64,000 nucleotides of DNA from Cryptomeria japonica (Eukaryota > Streptophyta > Pinopsida > Cupressales > Cupressaceae). The notes below the pieces were generated by a model that saw only the letters and a program-made list of their open reading frames with translations, ran no database searches and had not been told where the DNA came from. Of this stretch, positions 36,893-49,404 are shown piece by piece. The position numbers were made by a program, and so were the translations under genes. The stretch covers positions 23,252,501 through 23,316,500 of the forward strand of contig NC_081413.1 in assembly GCF_030272615.1 (NCBI RefSeq). The letters run 5' to 3'. Each line of letters opens with the position of its first letter. Position 1 is the stretch's first letter.

Positions 36893-38520
36893 GTGGATGA
36901 AGGTACTACAGATGAAGAATCCGAGGAAGATACAAATGAGGCCATTGTCTTTGTTGCTATCAAAGAAGACATATCAAAACAGAATGCATTGGTCTCTCAC
37001 TTGGATAATTTAGATGACTGGATTATTCATAATGGTTGTTCACACCACATGATTGGTGATCGAAACAAGTTCCTAACACTGGATGAATTTGATGGAGGTG
37101 TTATCAAATTTGGGAATAACTCTCCCTGCATGGTGAAGGGCAAAGAATCAATTTCCCTAAATGGTAAGAGTAGTGCAGATGATGTCTACTAGGTTGAAGG
37201 TTTGAAACACAATCTTTTGAGTGTTGCTCAACTCAATGACAAAGTTACCCATTAGAATTCAAGAATGGAGTTTACGAGATCTTTGAAAGCAAAGGTGAAT
37301 TGATTGCAACAGGAAAACAAACTAGGGGCAATCTTTTTTACTTAAACTCTAAAATCAATAGTTGTTTGATTGCAAAAGTAGAAGATAGTTGGCTTTGGCA
37401 TCGGAGGTTTTGCTATGTGAATTTTGATAACATTGTAAGAGTCAGCAAGTCAAAATCAGTAAGAGGATTTCCACATTTGGACAAACCGATGAATGCTTTG
37501 TGCAAGGAATGTCAATTAGGGAAAATGACAACCTCAACCTTCAAGAGAAAATCTTTCTTAGCTGAACATTTGCTAGATTTGGTTCATGCTGACCTATGTG
37601 GACCAATGAAGACTAGGAGTATTCAAGGAGATGGGTACTTCGTGATATTTATCGATGACTTCTCAAGAATGATCTAGGTCACATTCTTGAAAGACAAGAC
37701 AAAAGCATTCAACAAATTTAAAACATTCACAGCCTTGGTTGAGAATGAAAGTGGAAGGAAGTAGAAATGTTTAAGGATTGATCAAGGTGGTGAATTTACT
37801 TCAGAGGAATTCACTAGATACTATGAGAACAATGGGATCAACAGGCAGCTATATGCACAAAGGACACCACAATAGAACGGTATTGCAAAAAGGAACAATT
37901 GGTCAATGGTTGAAGTTGCTAGGACTATGTTAATTCAAGGAGGTGTAGCTAAGACATTTTGGAGAGAAGCTGTCAGCACAATTGTTTATACAATGAACCA
38001 GATACTAGTCAAAAGAGGTACATACAAAACACCCTATGAATACTGGTATGGTAGATCACTGAATGTTAGTTACTTCAAAAAATTTGGTAGTAGATGTTTT
38101 ATTAAAATAAGTGATTATATTGGAAAGTTTGATGCCAAAAGTGATGAAGGCATATTTCTTGGTTACTCCACCAAGAGAAAATCTTACAAGTGCTACAGCA
38201 ACTAGAATAAGAAGATCATTGAAAGTGTCAATGTCCGAGTAGATGAATTTCCTGAAAAATCTGAAGAAACCAGCAAGGAGAAGGAAGAAGAAGAACCAAA
38301 CACATTGTTTTTGGAACTGGAATTGGTAAAGCCAGAAGTTGGAGGACTGAACATAGAAGCCCTAGTTCAAACAGAACAAGAAGGTCCAGCAAAAGATGAA
38401 GAAAGTGAAGAAGAAGAAGAAGAACCTCAAAAACCAAGATCATGTTATTCCAAGGTATGTCAGACTCAATCACAGCCCCGTTCAGATTATTGGAGACAAG
38501 AATGTAGGTGTGTTAACTAG
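36893..38520 (+). pseudogene. Copia-1 protease and integrase
   Basis: The protease centre reads WIIHNGCSHHMIGD where the sister element has WIIDSGCSHHMTGD, so the catalytic Asp is lost. The integrase shows the pre-integrase zinc region (LWHRRF.....CKECQLGK), then VHADLCGP and LRIDQGGEF with both Asp present. The third acid is changed: NGIAKRNN replaces NGIVERNN (Glu to Lys). Stops and a one-base loss near 37240 break the frame. The acidic tail at 38280-38430 is the usual linker to RT. Confidence 0.88.
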
Positions 38521-38579
38521 AATAAGGCTAAGAGAAAAAATTTGTTTGTTCTCCACTATTTAGCCTAGAACAACAAAAG

Positions 38580-40094
38580 AATCCTTTGCAGATGAAGAAT
38601 GGATCAAGGAAATGGAAGAAGAACTTGATCAGATAGAGAAGAATAATACAAGGTCATTGGTACCTAGACTAGAAAACAAGAATGTAATAGGCACAAAGTG
38701 GGTATTCAAAAAAAAATTAAATGAAGATGGAGTAGTGGTCAGGAATAAAGCCAGACTGGTATGCAAAGGATATGCACAAGAGGAACGTGAAGATTATGAT
38801 GAGACATTTGCACCAGTAGCAAGATTGGAAGGAGTAAGGACTCTACTTGCATTTACAGCATACAAAGGATTTAAGGTATATCAGATGGATGTTAAATCAA
38901 CATTCTTAAATGGAATATTGGAAGAAGTCTACATAGAACAGCCATATAGTTATACATTAACTAAAGAAAAGGATATGGTGTGCAAGCTTCATAAGGCCCT
39001 ATACAGATTAGAACAAGCACCAAGAGCATGGTATGAAAGATTGCACTCTCACTTAGTGAAGATAGGTTTTCAAAGAACCAGTGAAGATAGTAACATATAT
39101 CTCAAGACGGAAGGAGATAAAATACTGGTAAGTGAGGTATTTGTTCATGATATCATTTTTGGAGGTAATGATGATATGTGTCATGATTTTGCTAATGAAA
39201 TGAAAAATGAATTTGAGATGTCACTGGTAGGTGAGATAAAAAAAATTCATAGGTTTGCAAATCCAATAGATGAAGGAAGGAAATTTTATCACACAATCCA
39301 AGTATGTGAAAGAAGTGTTGAGAACTTTTGGAATGGGAGATTGTAAACTAGTTGGAACACCAATGGTTACAGGCTATAAATTGTCAAAGGAAGATGATTC
39401 TGCACCAGTTGATGAAAAAGAATATAGATCCATGATAAATAAGCTACATTTTGTTATCCACAGAAGATCAAAAATTTCTCATGCAGTAGGATTGGTTGCT
39501 AGATTTCAGAAAAATCTGAAGGAGTCACACATAATTGCAACCAAGAGAATTTTCAGATACTTGAAAGGCACAATAGATTATAGATTATGGTATCCATATG
39601 CAGGAGACTTTGACTTAAAATTCTATACCAATGCAGATTGGGCAATCAATGTTGATGACAAGAAAAGTAGAACCCGATGAGCATTTTTTCTTGGAGGGAG
39701 ATTAGTGTCTTTGAGCAGCAAGAAATAGAGTTGTATCTCTCAATCATGGGTAGAAGATGAGTATGTTGCAACTTACATGAATTGTACCCAAGCAATTTGG
39801 ATGAAACACATATTGGAAGGTTTCAAGCTAAAGATATCAGAACCGGTAAGAATTTTCTGTGATAGCACAAGTGCTATAAATATTTCTAAGAACCTGGTGT
39901 TACATGCCAGGACAAAGCATATAGAGCTGAAGTATCATTTCTTGAGAGAGAAAGTTTAAAGAAAAGATGTATCATTGGAGCATGTTTCCACTAAAAAATA
40001 GCTAGCAGATATTTTTACTAAGCCTCTACCTAAGGCTACATTTGAATATCTCAGAGGTAAGTTAGGGGTTGTACCCCTAGATGAAGTCAATTAA
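38580..40094 (+). pseudogene. Copia-1 reverse transcriptase and RNase H
   Basis: RT motifs [36 protein letters not shown] and [13 protein letters not shown] are clear. The active site reads [10 protein letters not shown] where VFVDDIIFGG is expected, so the first Asp of the Asp-Asp pair is His. RNase H motifs follow (FYTNADWA, IFCDSTSAINISKN, RTKHIELKYHFLRE), ending in LGVVPLDEVN at 40094. Frame changes lie near 39260-39340 and stops near 39680 and 39729. Confidence 0.9.
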
Positions 40095-40460
40095 GTAGAT
40101 ATGGAAGACATCAATCCTAGAGCCTATTGAAAATATTGAAGAAGGATTGGTGAAGAATGGAGCTACTCCACAGGGGGGAGTAGCTAATTGCAGATTAGTC
40201 AAGCCTGGATAAGAAACATAATGGTTTACCTTCACTTTGGCATTGATATCAAAGGTGGAGAATAGTATATGATTGATAGCCTTATATGTTAAGGAGAGAA
40301 GATAGATTGCAAACTAGTTACCAGCTAAAGACATGAAGATACAGTTGAAGGATAGTATATGTTAAAAAATGTAAACCAGGATTCCTATACCTGTGTATAT
40401 GTTTTACTCTCAATCATGACAATTAATTGGTATTGATATTTGTATTGCCATCAATGACAA

Positions 40461-40470
40461 AGGGGGAGAA
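40461..40470 (+). other. Polypurine tract of Copia-1
   Basis: AGGGGGAGAA immediately precedes the TG of the 3' LTR, the expected plus-strand primer position. Confidence 0.85.
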
Positions 40471-42361
40471 TGTTGGAGTTGCATGAAGATTGCATTGAAG
40501 CAGTATAGTGTTGTAATTGATGTCAATAGCAACCAGTAATGAAGCAGTAAAGCAACCGGTAATGAAGCAGTGAAGATCAATCGGTAACCCTAACCATTTG
40601 AGAAGCAGAACCCTAACTGATGGAACCTAGAGATCGGTTGTGATGATTTATAACCGAATGATGATCGACGATGAAGATGCCACAAAAGCATGTTGCATGT
40701 GATGAGTTTTGAAAAGGTTTTGGAGCATAAAGAAAATCGTTTGTCTTGGGAATGATTAAATTCATAGTATGAAGTGACAAACGTGTGATGTGTTACAAGA
40801 TTCAAAATGTGATGATCCAGGAGAGATTGTAGATGCCTAGAAGAATGAAAAGTTGATTGCATTTAATCTAACGATCAAGATTAAACTGATGTGTTTGTAA
40901 TCTCTATGAGAATTTTAGGGTTTGCGTTGTGTTACCGACCTAATGTATTTGTTTATAAGGTCGATGGATTGATTGAAAGAGTGGTTGGCAAATTTGATTA
41001 AGTGTGAAAGTGATTGTTTCCAAACCAGGAGGTGTGTCTGTAGAATGATGTGAAGGCAGATAGGAGCAGTAAAGGATCTGCTTTAGCAAGGAAGTGTTAT
41101 TTCCAGATCGGTCAATTAACTTGTTGTGTTGTGTGAAAAAAGATCTCACCAGAGAGGAATTGAAGTACGAAGGTGGTGCAGTGTTAATAGATGCAGAAAC
41201 AATCGTACAATGGTGTAACTCTATGATGGGACCAGACCTAATGTAGGTAAGTCTATGGTGTCTAGATATTTTTAGTTAATATGTGAATCTAACATTGAAA
41301 ACTATCTAGATTGTTGTACACTTACATTGAAAACTACCTAGATTGTTGTACACTTACATTGAAAACTATCTATATTTTTGGTTAATACGTGAATATAACA
41401 TTGAAAACTCTTTAGATTGTTGTAGATGCCTAGAAGAATGTAAAGTTGATTGCATGTAATCTAATGGTTAAGATTGAACTGATGTGTTTGTAATCTCTAT
41501 GAGAATTTTAGGGTTTGTCTTGTGTTACCAAACTAATGTATTTGTTTATAAGGTCGATGTATTGATTGAAAGAGTGGTTGGAAAATTTGATTAAGTGTGA
41601 AAGTTATTGTTGTTGAACCAGGAGGTGTGTCTGCAAGATGATGTGAAGGCAGATAGGAGCAGTAAAGGATATGATTCAACAAGGAAGTGTTATTTCTAGA
41701 TCGATCAAAGAACCTATTATTCTCTAACCATTACAACAGTTTGAAATCCCCTAATAGGGTAAGCTTTAACAGGCTTGTTGTTAAAATCCTCTAACCAGAT
41801 GATCCATTAGGTTGGATTTGAAATTATCCACTAAGGTTACCTTTAACAGGGCATTACCTTTAACAGGGTATTTGTAGTCAATCTCTTACCAGGTGGTCCT
41901 TAATCGGATCTGTTCCTAACAGAACATTCTTGTATAAGCTTCTAACTAGGCTTGGCTCCTAACAAGGCGAACTTTAGAAGAGTTCAAAATACTTGTGGGT
42001 ATTCATCCCCACTGTGGTTTTTCCCATTTTGGTTTCCACATGAAAAATCATTGTGTCAAGTGGTGAATGATTTTGTGGATGTGTTTTTGGTATGGTTAAT
42101 ATGAATGATTGGTAAATCTCCATAGATATATCTAAATGATTGGAAATTATCTAAAATATGTTATTATTGGTATTAGTGAACACCTGGTAAGGTTTAACAG
42201 TGCAGCTACAAATTTGCTAAAGTGTCTAAGTTGGTATACATTGTGAGTTGATTGTGAGATGAAAATAAGTTTGGTGAAAATTTAGTTTATTTTCCAAAAA
42301 GTGATTCACCCCTCCCCCTCTCAGTGGTTGACCAGATATTTATAGTTTCATCATATTATCA
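40471..42361 (+). repeat. 3' LTR of Copia-1, enlarged to 1891 bp by insertion and duplication
   Basis: Matches the 5' LTR from TGTTGGAGTTGC to about 41127 (GGTCAATTAACTTGTTGT). Then it departs into foreign sequence, and resumes at about 41419 with TTGTAGATGCCTAGAAG, about 300 bp earlier in LTR coordinates. The stretch equivalent to 40826-41127 is therefore present twice. It ends ATTATCA at 42361. Confidence 0.88.
41128..41418 (+). other. Captured exon fragment of the transposase-like family inside the Copia-1 LTR
   Basis: About 290 bp matches 45340-45520 in the pseudogene downstream. It encodes EELKYEGGAVLIDAETIVQW without a stop, then a GTAAGT donor-like site and intron-like sequence in which a phrase of about 34 bp (ACATTGAAAACTAYCTAGAT) is repeated. 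The nearby pseudogene has a stop (TAG) where this copy keeps Lys-Tyr, so this fragment is better preserved than the neighbour. The right junction AGATTGTTGTAGATGCC shares GATTGT and GTAGATGCC with donor and LTR, which suggests microhomology. Confidence 0.8.
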
Positions 42362-42945
<584 letters not shown>

Positions 42946-43358
42946 CTACATAAACCGTACGTGTCATGCAGAACTAAGGCCAAAACTTCTAGTTTTGCAT
43001 AACCCATACGGGTTATGAGAAATTGTGAATGTTCCCATTAGGTTGGCATAACCTATACAGGTTGTGGGAAAATCTTCATATTTTAGTCCCAACGGCCTAA
43101 AAACCAGCATTGCAAGTTGTTTGAAGGCCCCACTGTTGTTGCACATGGTTTTCTGGGATAGTAACAGTTAGGTTTTTATTTTTTTTTGGTCAATTTTTCT
43201 TTGAAATGATTGATTTGTCTTGTATTTTGGATTGTTTTCTAAGTTATTTTATCATTGTTACTTTACATTATAACAAAATGATGATCATTTTTTATTTTTT
43301 TGCTATTTGATTGTGGATTGTCATCATGATGTTATGTGTAGGACAATCAATATCAACA
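42946..43358. other. Spacer with two quasi-palindromes upstream of the transposase-like pseudogene
   Basis: GCATAACCCATACGGGTTATG (near 42997) and GCATAACCTATACAGGTTGTG (near 43048) are diverged copies of one quasi-palindromic 20-mer, about 50 bp apart. An AT-rich leader follows. No terminal inverted repeat matching a distal partner was found. Confidence 0.5.
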
Positions 43359-46296
43359 ATGGGAAAGAACAAGAGAGGAAGGAATGGACAAAGAGAGGCA
43401 ACAAAGGAAATACAAAGGGAGCGTATGAGGAGATTACATAAAGGTACATCATCTAATGCACCTAATGAAAGTGATGAGTATTCAACAATTGAAATTGATA
43501 TGATGAATGCAATGAACATACACCTATTGAAAATGATGTGATGAATGCACATTATAATGAAATTAAAGAAGATATACCATTTGAATTTGATGTGATCAAT
43601 GTGCATAATGCACCTAATGAAAATGATGAGCATGCAACAATATTAACACCTCTTAGAATAATTTGTAGAAAACCAAAGTTCATAATAGACATTGATGAAA
43701 ATATTATGAAGCCAATGCATGATAAAATTTACAAAAGAACCTGTAGAAGAATGGTTGAAAGAATTTGGAATAACAATTTTTAAAACTTAAATCAAATTGG
43801 AAGATGCCAATTACTTGTTGAAATGATTAAAAATATGAAATTTAGAGAGATAGTGAAAATTTTGGGGTTAAGAACGTTCGAAAATAATAGTGAAAGAACC
43901 ATTGTGAGAAATCTTCTTTATGCATACCAAGCCATTAGTTTGAAATCACGCACTAAAGATGCTAATGTTACTCGTCGTATCCTCACATCAACCATAATGG
44001 GAAAGGAAATGAAAAAATCTTGTTTAATAAGAAAAATAAGCAAGTCATTAAGGATAACTAGAACCACATTACTCCATGCCTTAGATAAGAAAGAGAAAAT
44101 TCAGGATCCTAACAATAATTCTCTTTGGGTATTCTCAGGTAGACTCCCATGCAAGGAAAAGGTTGTTGTTGATGCACTAAGAATGTTAATTGAGAAATAT
44201 TGGCATGAAAACACAAGGGTTTCACCCAACCAAATAGCTATTGTTAGAAGGTGAATTGGAATTAGAAATCACGAGCCACATCCAAAACACTATTTAGATA
44301 TGACTCAAACACAATTTTATGAAGAGTTTCTTCAAATCTCTCCTCAGATTAAAATTAGTCAAATATTTTTTGAGATGATAAAACCATTTTATGTTAAGAT
44401 TAATCATGCATTTACTACACGTTGTTGTAGGGTCCAAGTTGAATTTTCCATGCATTATTTTATTTATAACTATATATGTTGTACTTTGCACACTAACGAT
44501 GTTTTGCAAGAATGTGGTCTAAAAGAATGTCCAAGGTCACTGAGAGAATTTATTTCAAGTGTACTATGTAGACGAGATGATGGGTGAATTTACTATAAGA
44601 TGATGTGTTTGAGAGGTTTTTGTCCTACATGTGGTGGTTTACAACAATTGCATAGATGCCTACATCTGGATAGAGCAAATGAAATTGGTAAGGAACTAGT
44701 TTCTATTGGAAAATACAACTCAATCACATATGGTGTTAACGATGGAAAAGAATTAAAGAGGTGTGAGTTAGTGAAAAGGGATATATGCGTAGCTGATTTT
44801 ATGAAGATGTTTCAAGAGAAACTAGTGTATGAGTACATAGGTCACACACATAGAGCTAGGTGGTTAGATGAGCAATTCAAGTTGTGTAAGGACACTTTCC
44901 CCCTAGGAACTATTGTATCTATCGTTGATTTTGCTAAGAATTATACACTAAATCCTCAAAATGAAGTACAACCTATGTATTACCACTCTACACAAGTTAC
45001 AATTTTTTTACACATAGCATTCATGCATGCACATGATAGCATCGAGGAGGATAGAAAGGTTATAAGATAATATCACTTCTATATCAAGGAATGATCATAC
45101 TCATTCCTCAAAGTTTGTGCAAGGATGCTTTACAGTCTTCTATGATAGTTTAAGGGAAAGAGATAAGATACAACCAACACTTAATATGGTTGGACAATTG
45201 CACCGCACAATTCAAGAATGCAAGAATGTTCTACTAGTTGACTAGGATGCATGTGACAAGTGGTGTACAACATTTTTGGAATTTCATTTAGGCAGGGCAT
45301 GGAAAGTGAGATATTGATGGTGTGGGAGAATGTGTGAAAAGAGCTCTTACCAAAGAGGAATTTTAGTATGAAGGTGGCACAGTGTTAATAGATGCAGAAA
45401 CAATTGTACAATGGTGTAACTCTATGATGGGACCAGACCTAGTGCAAGTAAGTCTATGATTTCTAGATATTTTTGGTTAATATGTGAATCTAAGATTGAA
45501 AAATATCTAGATTGTTGTACATTTGTATGAACAAGTGACATGAATTCATTTAGAAGTTCAAATGCAACATCACTAGTTATTTATACTAGACAAATTGCAT
45601 TATTTTTCTCTTCGTGTATGCATTTTATGTGGGATGAATGTGAATCAAAAGAGTGGGTTAACCAATGGTCTTGCAGAACTTTGCAAACCCTAGATACATA
45701 TCAACTTCCTAGAGCACTACAAATGAATCAAATTGAAGCATCAGTGGATTTTGACCATGTATCAGACCTAGTTGAACTAGGTAAAGGGTTGCAATTTGTT
45801 ACTTGGGTAAAATCAATTTTAAGCTCAATTTATTAGTTCTTTATGCTGATTTTGGTATTAAATTATATCCTTCTATTAAATGCATGTCATGTATATACAG
45901 TTATTGCGGATGAGAAATGAAGAGGGTACTAAGTACCCAATAGGATCCGTTGTTGTGACAGGGACATGGCTTAGAAGGTACCGTTGTTGTGTCGAGTTCT
46001 ATTGAGACCTCTTAAACTCATTTATTTATCAGTCATTGTATTGATTTTGCCATTAACTTGTCCTTATATAAAATGCAGGTACCCTATCAAAAATTCTAAT
46101 GCCTGGTTGTTTGAGGACTTTGAGACACATAGACATGTTCTTCATTACTCAAACCTTCTTGTTGCAACAAATATTCAATTGATTAAATATCGTGGTTGAC
46201 CTCTTAACAAGAATTTATGGAAAGTTCGTGAAGTTGACCACAAGGCAATACTTGACACACTAAAGGTTAGAGTTGATCCAAAAGGTTCACTTGATT
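43359..46296 (+). pseudogene. Multi-exon transposase-like gene of unnamed family (broken)
   Basis: ATG 43359 opens a Lys/Arg-rich N-terminus (MGKNKRGRNGQREATKE). A helix-rich region follows (DANVTRRILTSTIMGKEM, LWVFSGRLPCKEKVVVD), then CLRGFCPTCGG, ARWLDEQFKLCKDTFPLGT, IVSIVDFAKNY and NEVQPMYYHSTQVTI. Next come YHFYIK, AGHGK.DIDGVGECVKRAL (45292-45336) and DAETIVQWCNSM. A donor near 45449 leads to exons at about 45540-45810 (WDECESKEWVNQW, DFDHVSDLVELGKG), 45900-45956 (YPIGSVVVTGTWLRR) and 46080-46296 (VLHYSNLLVATNI, DHKAILDTLK). From 43538 one frame is kept to 45070 with stops at 43784, 44252, 44585 and 45068; a frameshift near 45090 and further stops follow. The layout resembles uncharacterised plant and protist proteins I cannot name. 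A nuclease or transposase role is inference. Confidence 0.7.
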
Positions 46297-46409
46297 GATT
46301 TTGGGCCATCTAGAAGAATAATTCTACAATATGGTAGAATAATTTTGACAATTTTGTATATATCTTTTGTGAAACACTGTAACTTTGCTTTTTTGGAGGT
46401 TCTCTATAT

Positions 46410-46640
46410 GCATATGAGTTGTAATGTGCATATGTAGATGCCAAATTTTGTATATAAAAATATCAATGAGCTGTAATGTGCATATTTAGATGCTAAATTT
46501 TGTCTATAAAAATAACAATGAGTTATAATGTGCATATTTAGATGCAAAATTTTGTATATATAAACAGTAATGAGCTTGACCATTCATATTAGATGCCAAA
46601 TTTTATATATATAAGTGCCCATGGGACTGATTTACAAATT
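46410..46640. repeat. Tandem repeat of about 60 bp, three to four copies
   Basis: Units of the form TGAGYTGTAATGTGCATATTTAGATGC plus AAATTTTGTATATAAAAA repeat directly downstream of the last coding exon of the transposase-like pseudogene. They may be part of its 3' untranslated region. Confidence 0.75.
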
Positions 46641-47515
46641 TTGAGAGCCCAAATTTGTACCATTTGATTATAAATACATTCATTTTTTTGCAATTAGACA
46701 AGTTTAAATACTCATGTACCATTTGAGAGCCAAATGGGCATTAGACAAGTTTAAATACTCATGTACAAGTTAAAATACATTGTTTTTTCTGCAATTTTGG
46801 CCTAAAATCATAACTTTCAACTACTGTAACTTTATTTTCATAACATATTTTGATCTAATTCTTTTTGTAAGTGATAGGGAAATATTTTAACTTTAATTTG
46901 GCACTAGTTTGAGGTTCCTTTAATTCATTTTGTGCATTTTATATTGACTGTCCTAAACTTTGGCATAGTGCATACAAGGTGCCATATGTTGGTTTGGATG
47001 AAATCTCTGAATGAGAGGGTGTTTTAATGGTTGTTGGAGTTTTTTCATGACATATGAAAGGTTTTTGATCCATTGTTTCAATTGTGAAGTGCTTGGAGGG
47101 GTTTGTTTGAGAAATTCCTCGTTTGTAGTCCCAAGAGGCCTACAAGGCCAAAATCTTCGTAATCAATGTAATGAGGCCCTACTAAGGCCATGGTTAATGT
47201 TTTCATTTTTTTTTATGTGGTTTGTTCAATTTGATGTTGATGTAAGGCCATTTGAGCAACAAATGTACTTCATAGGCCTATTAGGACCTAATGGTCAAAG
47301 TTGTTTAAATAGGTCTATCTAGGTTGAATAGGCTTTTGGACAGTGGAAATGGGCTATTTGGATCAATCTTGACATGTTTGTAAGGCTTCATAAGAGATTT
47401 AGTGTTGTTGGTGTAAATAATGATTCATCATGGATATTATTACACCTTACTTAAGTTTAGTTAGGAAATGCATTTCATAGTTGTTTGGGTATGAAACACT
47501 TGGGTGTTTGTGCCA
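46641..47515. other. No firm feature
   Basis: AT-rich DNA. GGCATTAGACAAGTTTAAATACTC (46737) repeats part of 46693-46717. The ORF at 47011-47322 has no recognisable motif. Short phrases such as GTAGTCCCAAGAGGCCTA resemble 43083-43101 weakly. Confidence 0.4.
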
Positions 47516-47900
47516 TGTTGGGATAGTGTGTGTAGGAGAATTTCCACCTTTTATGGTGTTGATCTTGTTACTACTCTATCATATCCACTTATTATGGAGT
47601 GATAATTCCACCTTCGGTGGGTGATCTACCTCATGTGGAATATTATATTGTTTCTCCTACCTACCACACCTATTTCCTACCTACTCTTGTTTCTTATCGA
47701 GGCACATGTCATGTTTGTGTGCTCACATATCCATATTGCCTTGCCTATATAAGCAGGCTCATCTACAGTATAAACAACAACAATGATTCATGACCCAATT
47801 GATCATATTTTGTATCTTGATAGAATGCAATTTATTCCTATCATCTATTTTGTTCTCTCTTATTTGTCCTTTCCATTGCCTCTAGATCTTGGCAAAATCT
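47516..47900 (+). mobile_element. Putative LTR fragment with TATA box
   Basis: A TGTTGGGATAG start is followed by promoter-like DNA with CTATATAAGCAGG (TATA at 47746) and then a T/C-rich stretch, the arrangement of U3-R in plant LTRs. No matching second copy, primer site or purine tract was found, so this is tentative. Confidence 0.35.
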
Positions 47901-47936
47901 CACAAGTGTCAAAATGACAAAGTTGCATATTTATTA

Positions 47937-47962
47937 CAAAAGTTGTCATTTGACAACTTTTG
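47937..47962. repeat. Perfect 12-bp inverted repeat, 2-bp loop
   Basis: CAAAAGTTGTCA, TT, TGACAACTTTTG. It lies isolated in AT-rich DNA. It is not followed by a T-run and no gene ends here. Confidence 0.7.
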
Positions 47963-49400
47963 CAATAATGTGTGATTAAGGGGTTGATTATGAACTAATG
48001 ACCAAAGGTTGGCTACGGAGATTGAAAACTATTTTTGAGGTCTTTTAATAGCCCTTTGGGTCGGGCATCAAGCATATGATGAAGTTCGATACAAAATTCA
48101 TATAAAAGCAATACAATTTTATGTCATTTTCTGCAAATTAATGAAGACACCCACATTTTTCTTCCTCGTATGGATTAATTTTGTTGCAAACCTGATTGGG
48201 GATGGTAGAAGGATGAATTAGCTTTCAAAAAAACAAGTTTTCAAGTCTGTTTGTGGTCTGTGTGAAGAGATCCAATTATTTTTGTCAAATCTACTTCAAC
48301 ACCCTCACATTCAAGGGTATATTCACAAATAGTTTGATAACTTTATATTTCACCCTTCAAAAATTATGGTTTTTGGATATTCTATAGTTCATTCAATACT
48401 ATTTTAATTGGTCCAAGTCGTGCATTGTTTGGCTATGTATGGAATGATTTATTTGATTCCCTAGCATGTGATTAGAGTAATCAACCTCTTGTTCTTTGAT
48501 TGGAGTAATCAGTCCTAATTTTCCCAATATAGAGACAGTGACAGTGTATTATCTCTGGGTCTAATCACATGTAGATTGAGACCATTGTAAATGTTGAGAA
48601 AAGACTTTAATCATTCATATTTTCTTCCATTGGCATCCACCTTGTCTACACACCATTTCTCAAGCCTTAAGAACATTGTCCACATGGTAAGTTCACTATC
48701 TATTCACTAATCACAGGCTGATCAGAATTGTTAGTCATTGTAAGCACATTGTCTATTTGGTGTACCTTGAAGTTCCTCAATTGGATGTTGGGTTAGACAC
48801 TTACTTCTCATTGTGATAAGGTTTTCCACAAGTTGTCAATCATTGAGAACCCAAAAGTTTCCTAACTTACTATCATATCTACGACTGTCCTCATCCTAGG
48901 TTCTCCATTTGTCAAGTGTTCATCACACATAGGGTATGAAAATTTGTGTTATGGTGAGTAGGGTCACCCCTTGTCAAGAGATGGAAATCAGTGAATATTA
49001 TTGAGCTATTTTGAAGAGTTTGATAGTTAAGAAGAAGGAGTATTCATCATCATCATCTGACATAGGCTACCTTTTCAAATGTCTATGATAGTTTTTGCAT
49101 CAACAGAAAAATTACTTCCCTAAAAAAACCACTCAGAGTCTTCAAAATCAAAGATAGACTATTGTAGAGGGGCCTCTCATGATCCTACAGCTTCAAAGAG
49201 ATTATATACAGGTGCCCCAGATTGAGAGTAATACCCCAACAAAGTTTGTTAGTTTTGTAGACTTAGGGCACCTAAGGGACACTATTGGTAGGGTATGTCG
49301 ATGAGTGTTCCGACAAGCAAGGAGCCAAAAATGGATCATGCCTTGGATATACCCACCTAATAGGACATGTTGGTGGTGGCGGTTCATGCCCACAAAGAAT
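47963..49400. other. No recognisable feature
   Basis: No coding region supported. The minus-strand ORF at 49202-49438 runs into the satellite and has no motif. Confidence 0.4.
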
Positions 49401-49404
49401 GAAC

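Larger units (their letters stand above)
34576..42361 (+). mobile_element. Copia-1: full-length but dead Copia retrotransposon
   Basis: LTRs flank a 4.5-kb interior with gag, protease, integrase, RT and RNase H in Copia order. A methionine-tRNA-type primer site follows the 5' LTR and a purine tract precedes the 3' LTR. Flanking 5-mers are TCTCC and TCTCT inside a CT microsatellite, so a target duplication is compatible but not decisive. Every gene has stops. It is the same family as Copia-2, lies in the opposite orientation about 12.5 kb away, and is more damaged. Confidence 0.92.

Noticed and set aside
47937-47962. Rho-independent terminator
   Set aside because: Eukaryotic context, no T-run after the hairpin and no gene upstream.
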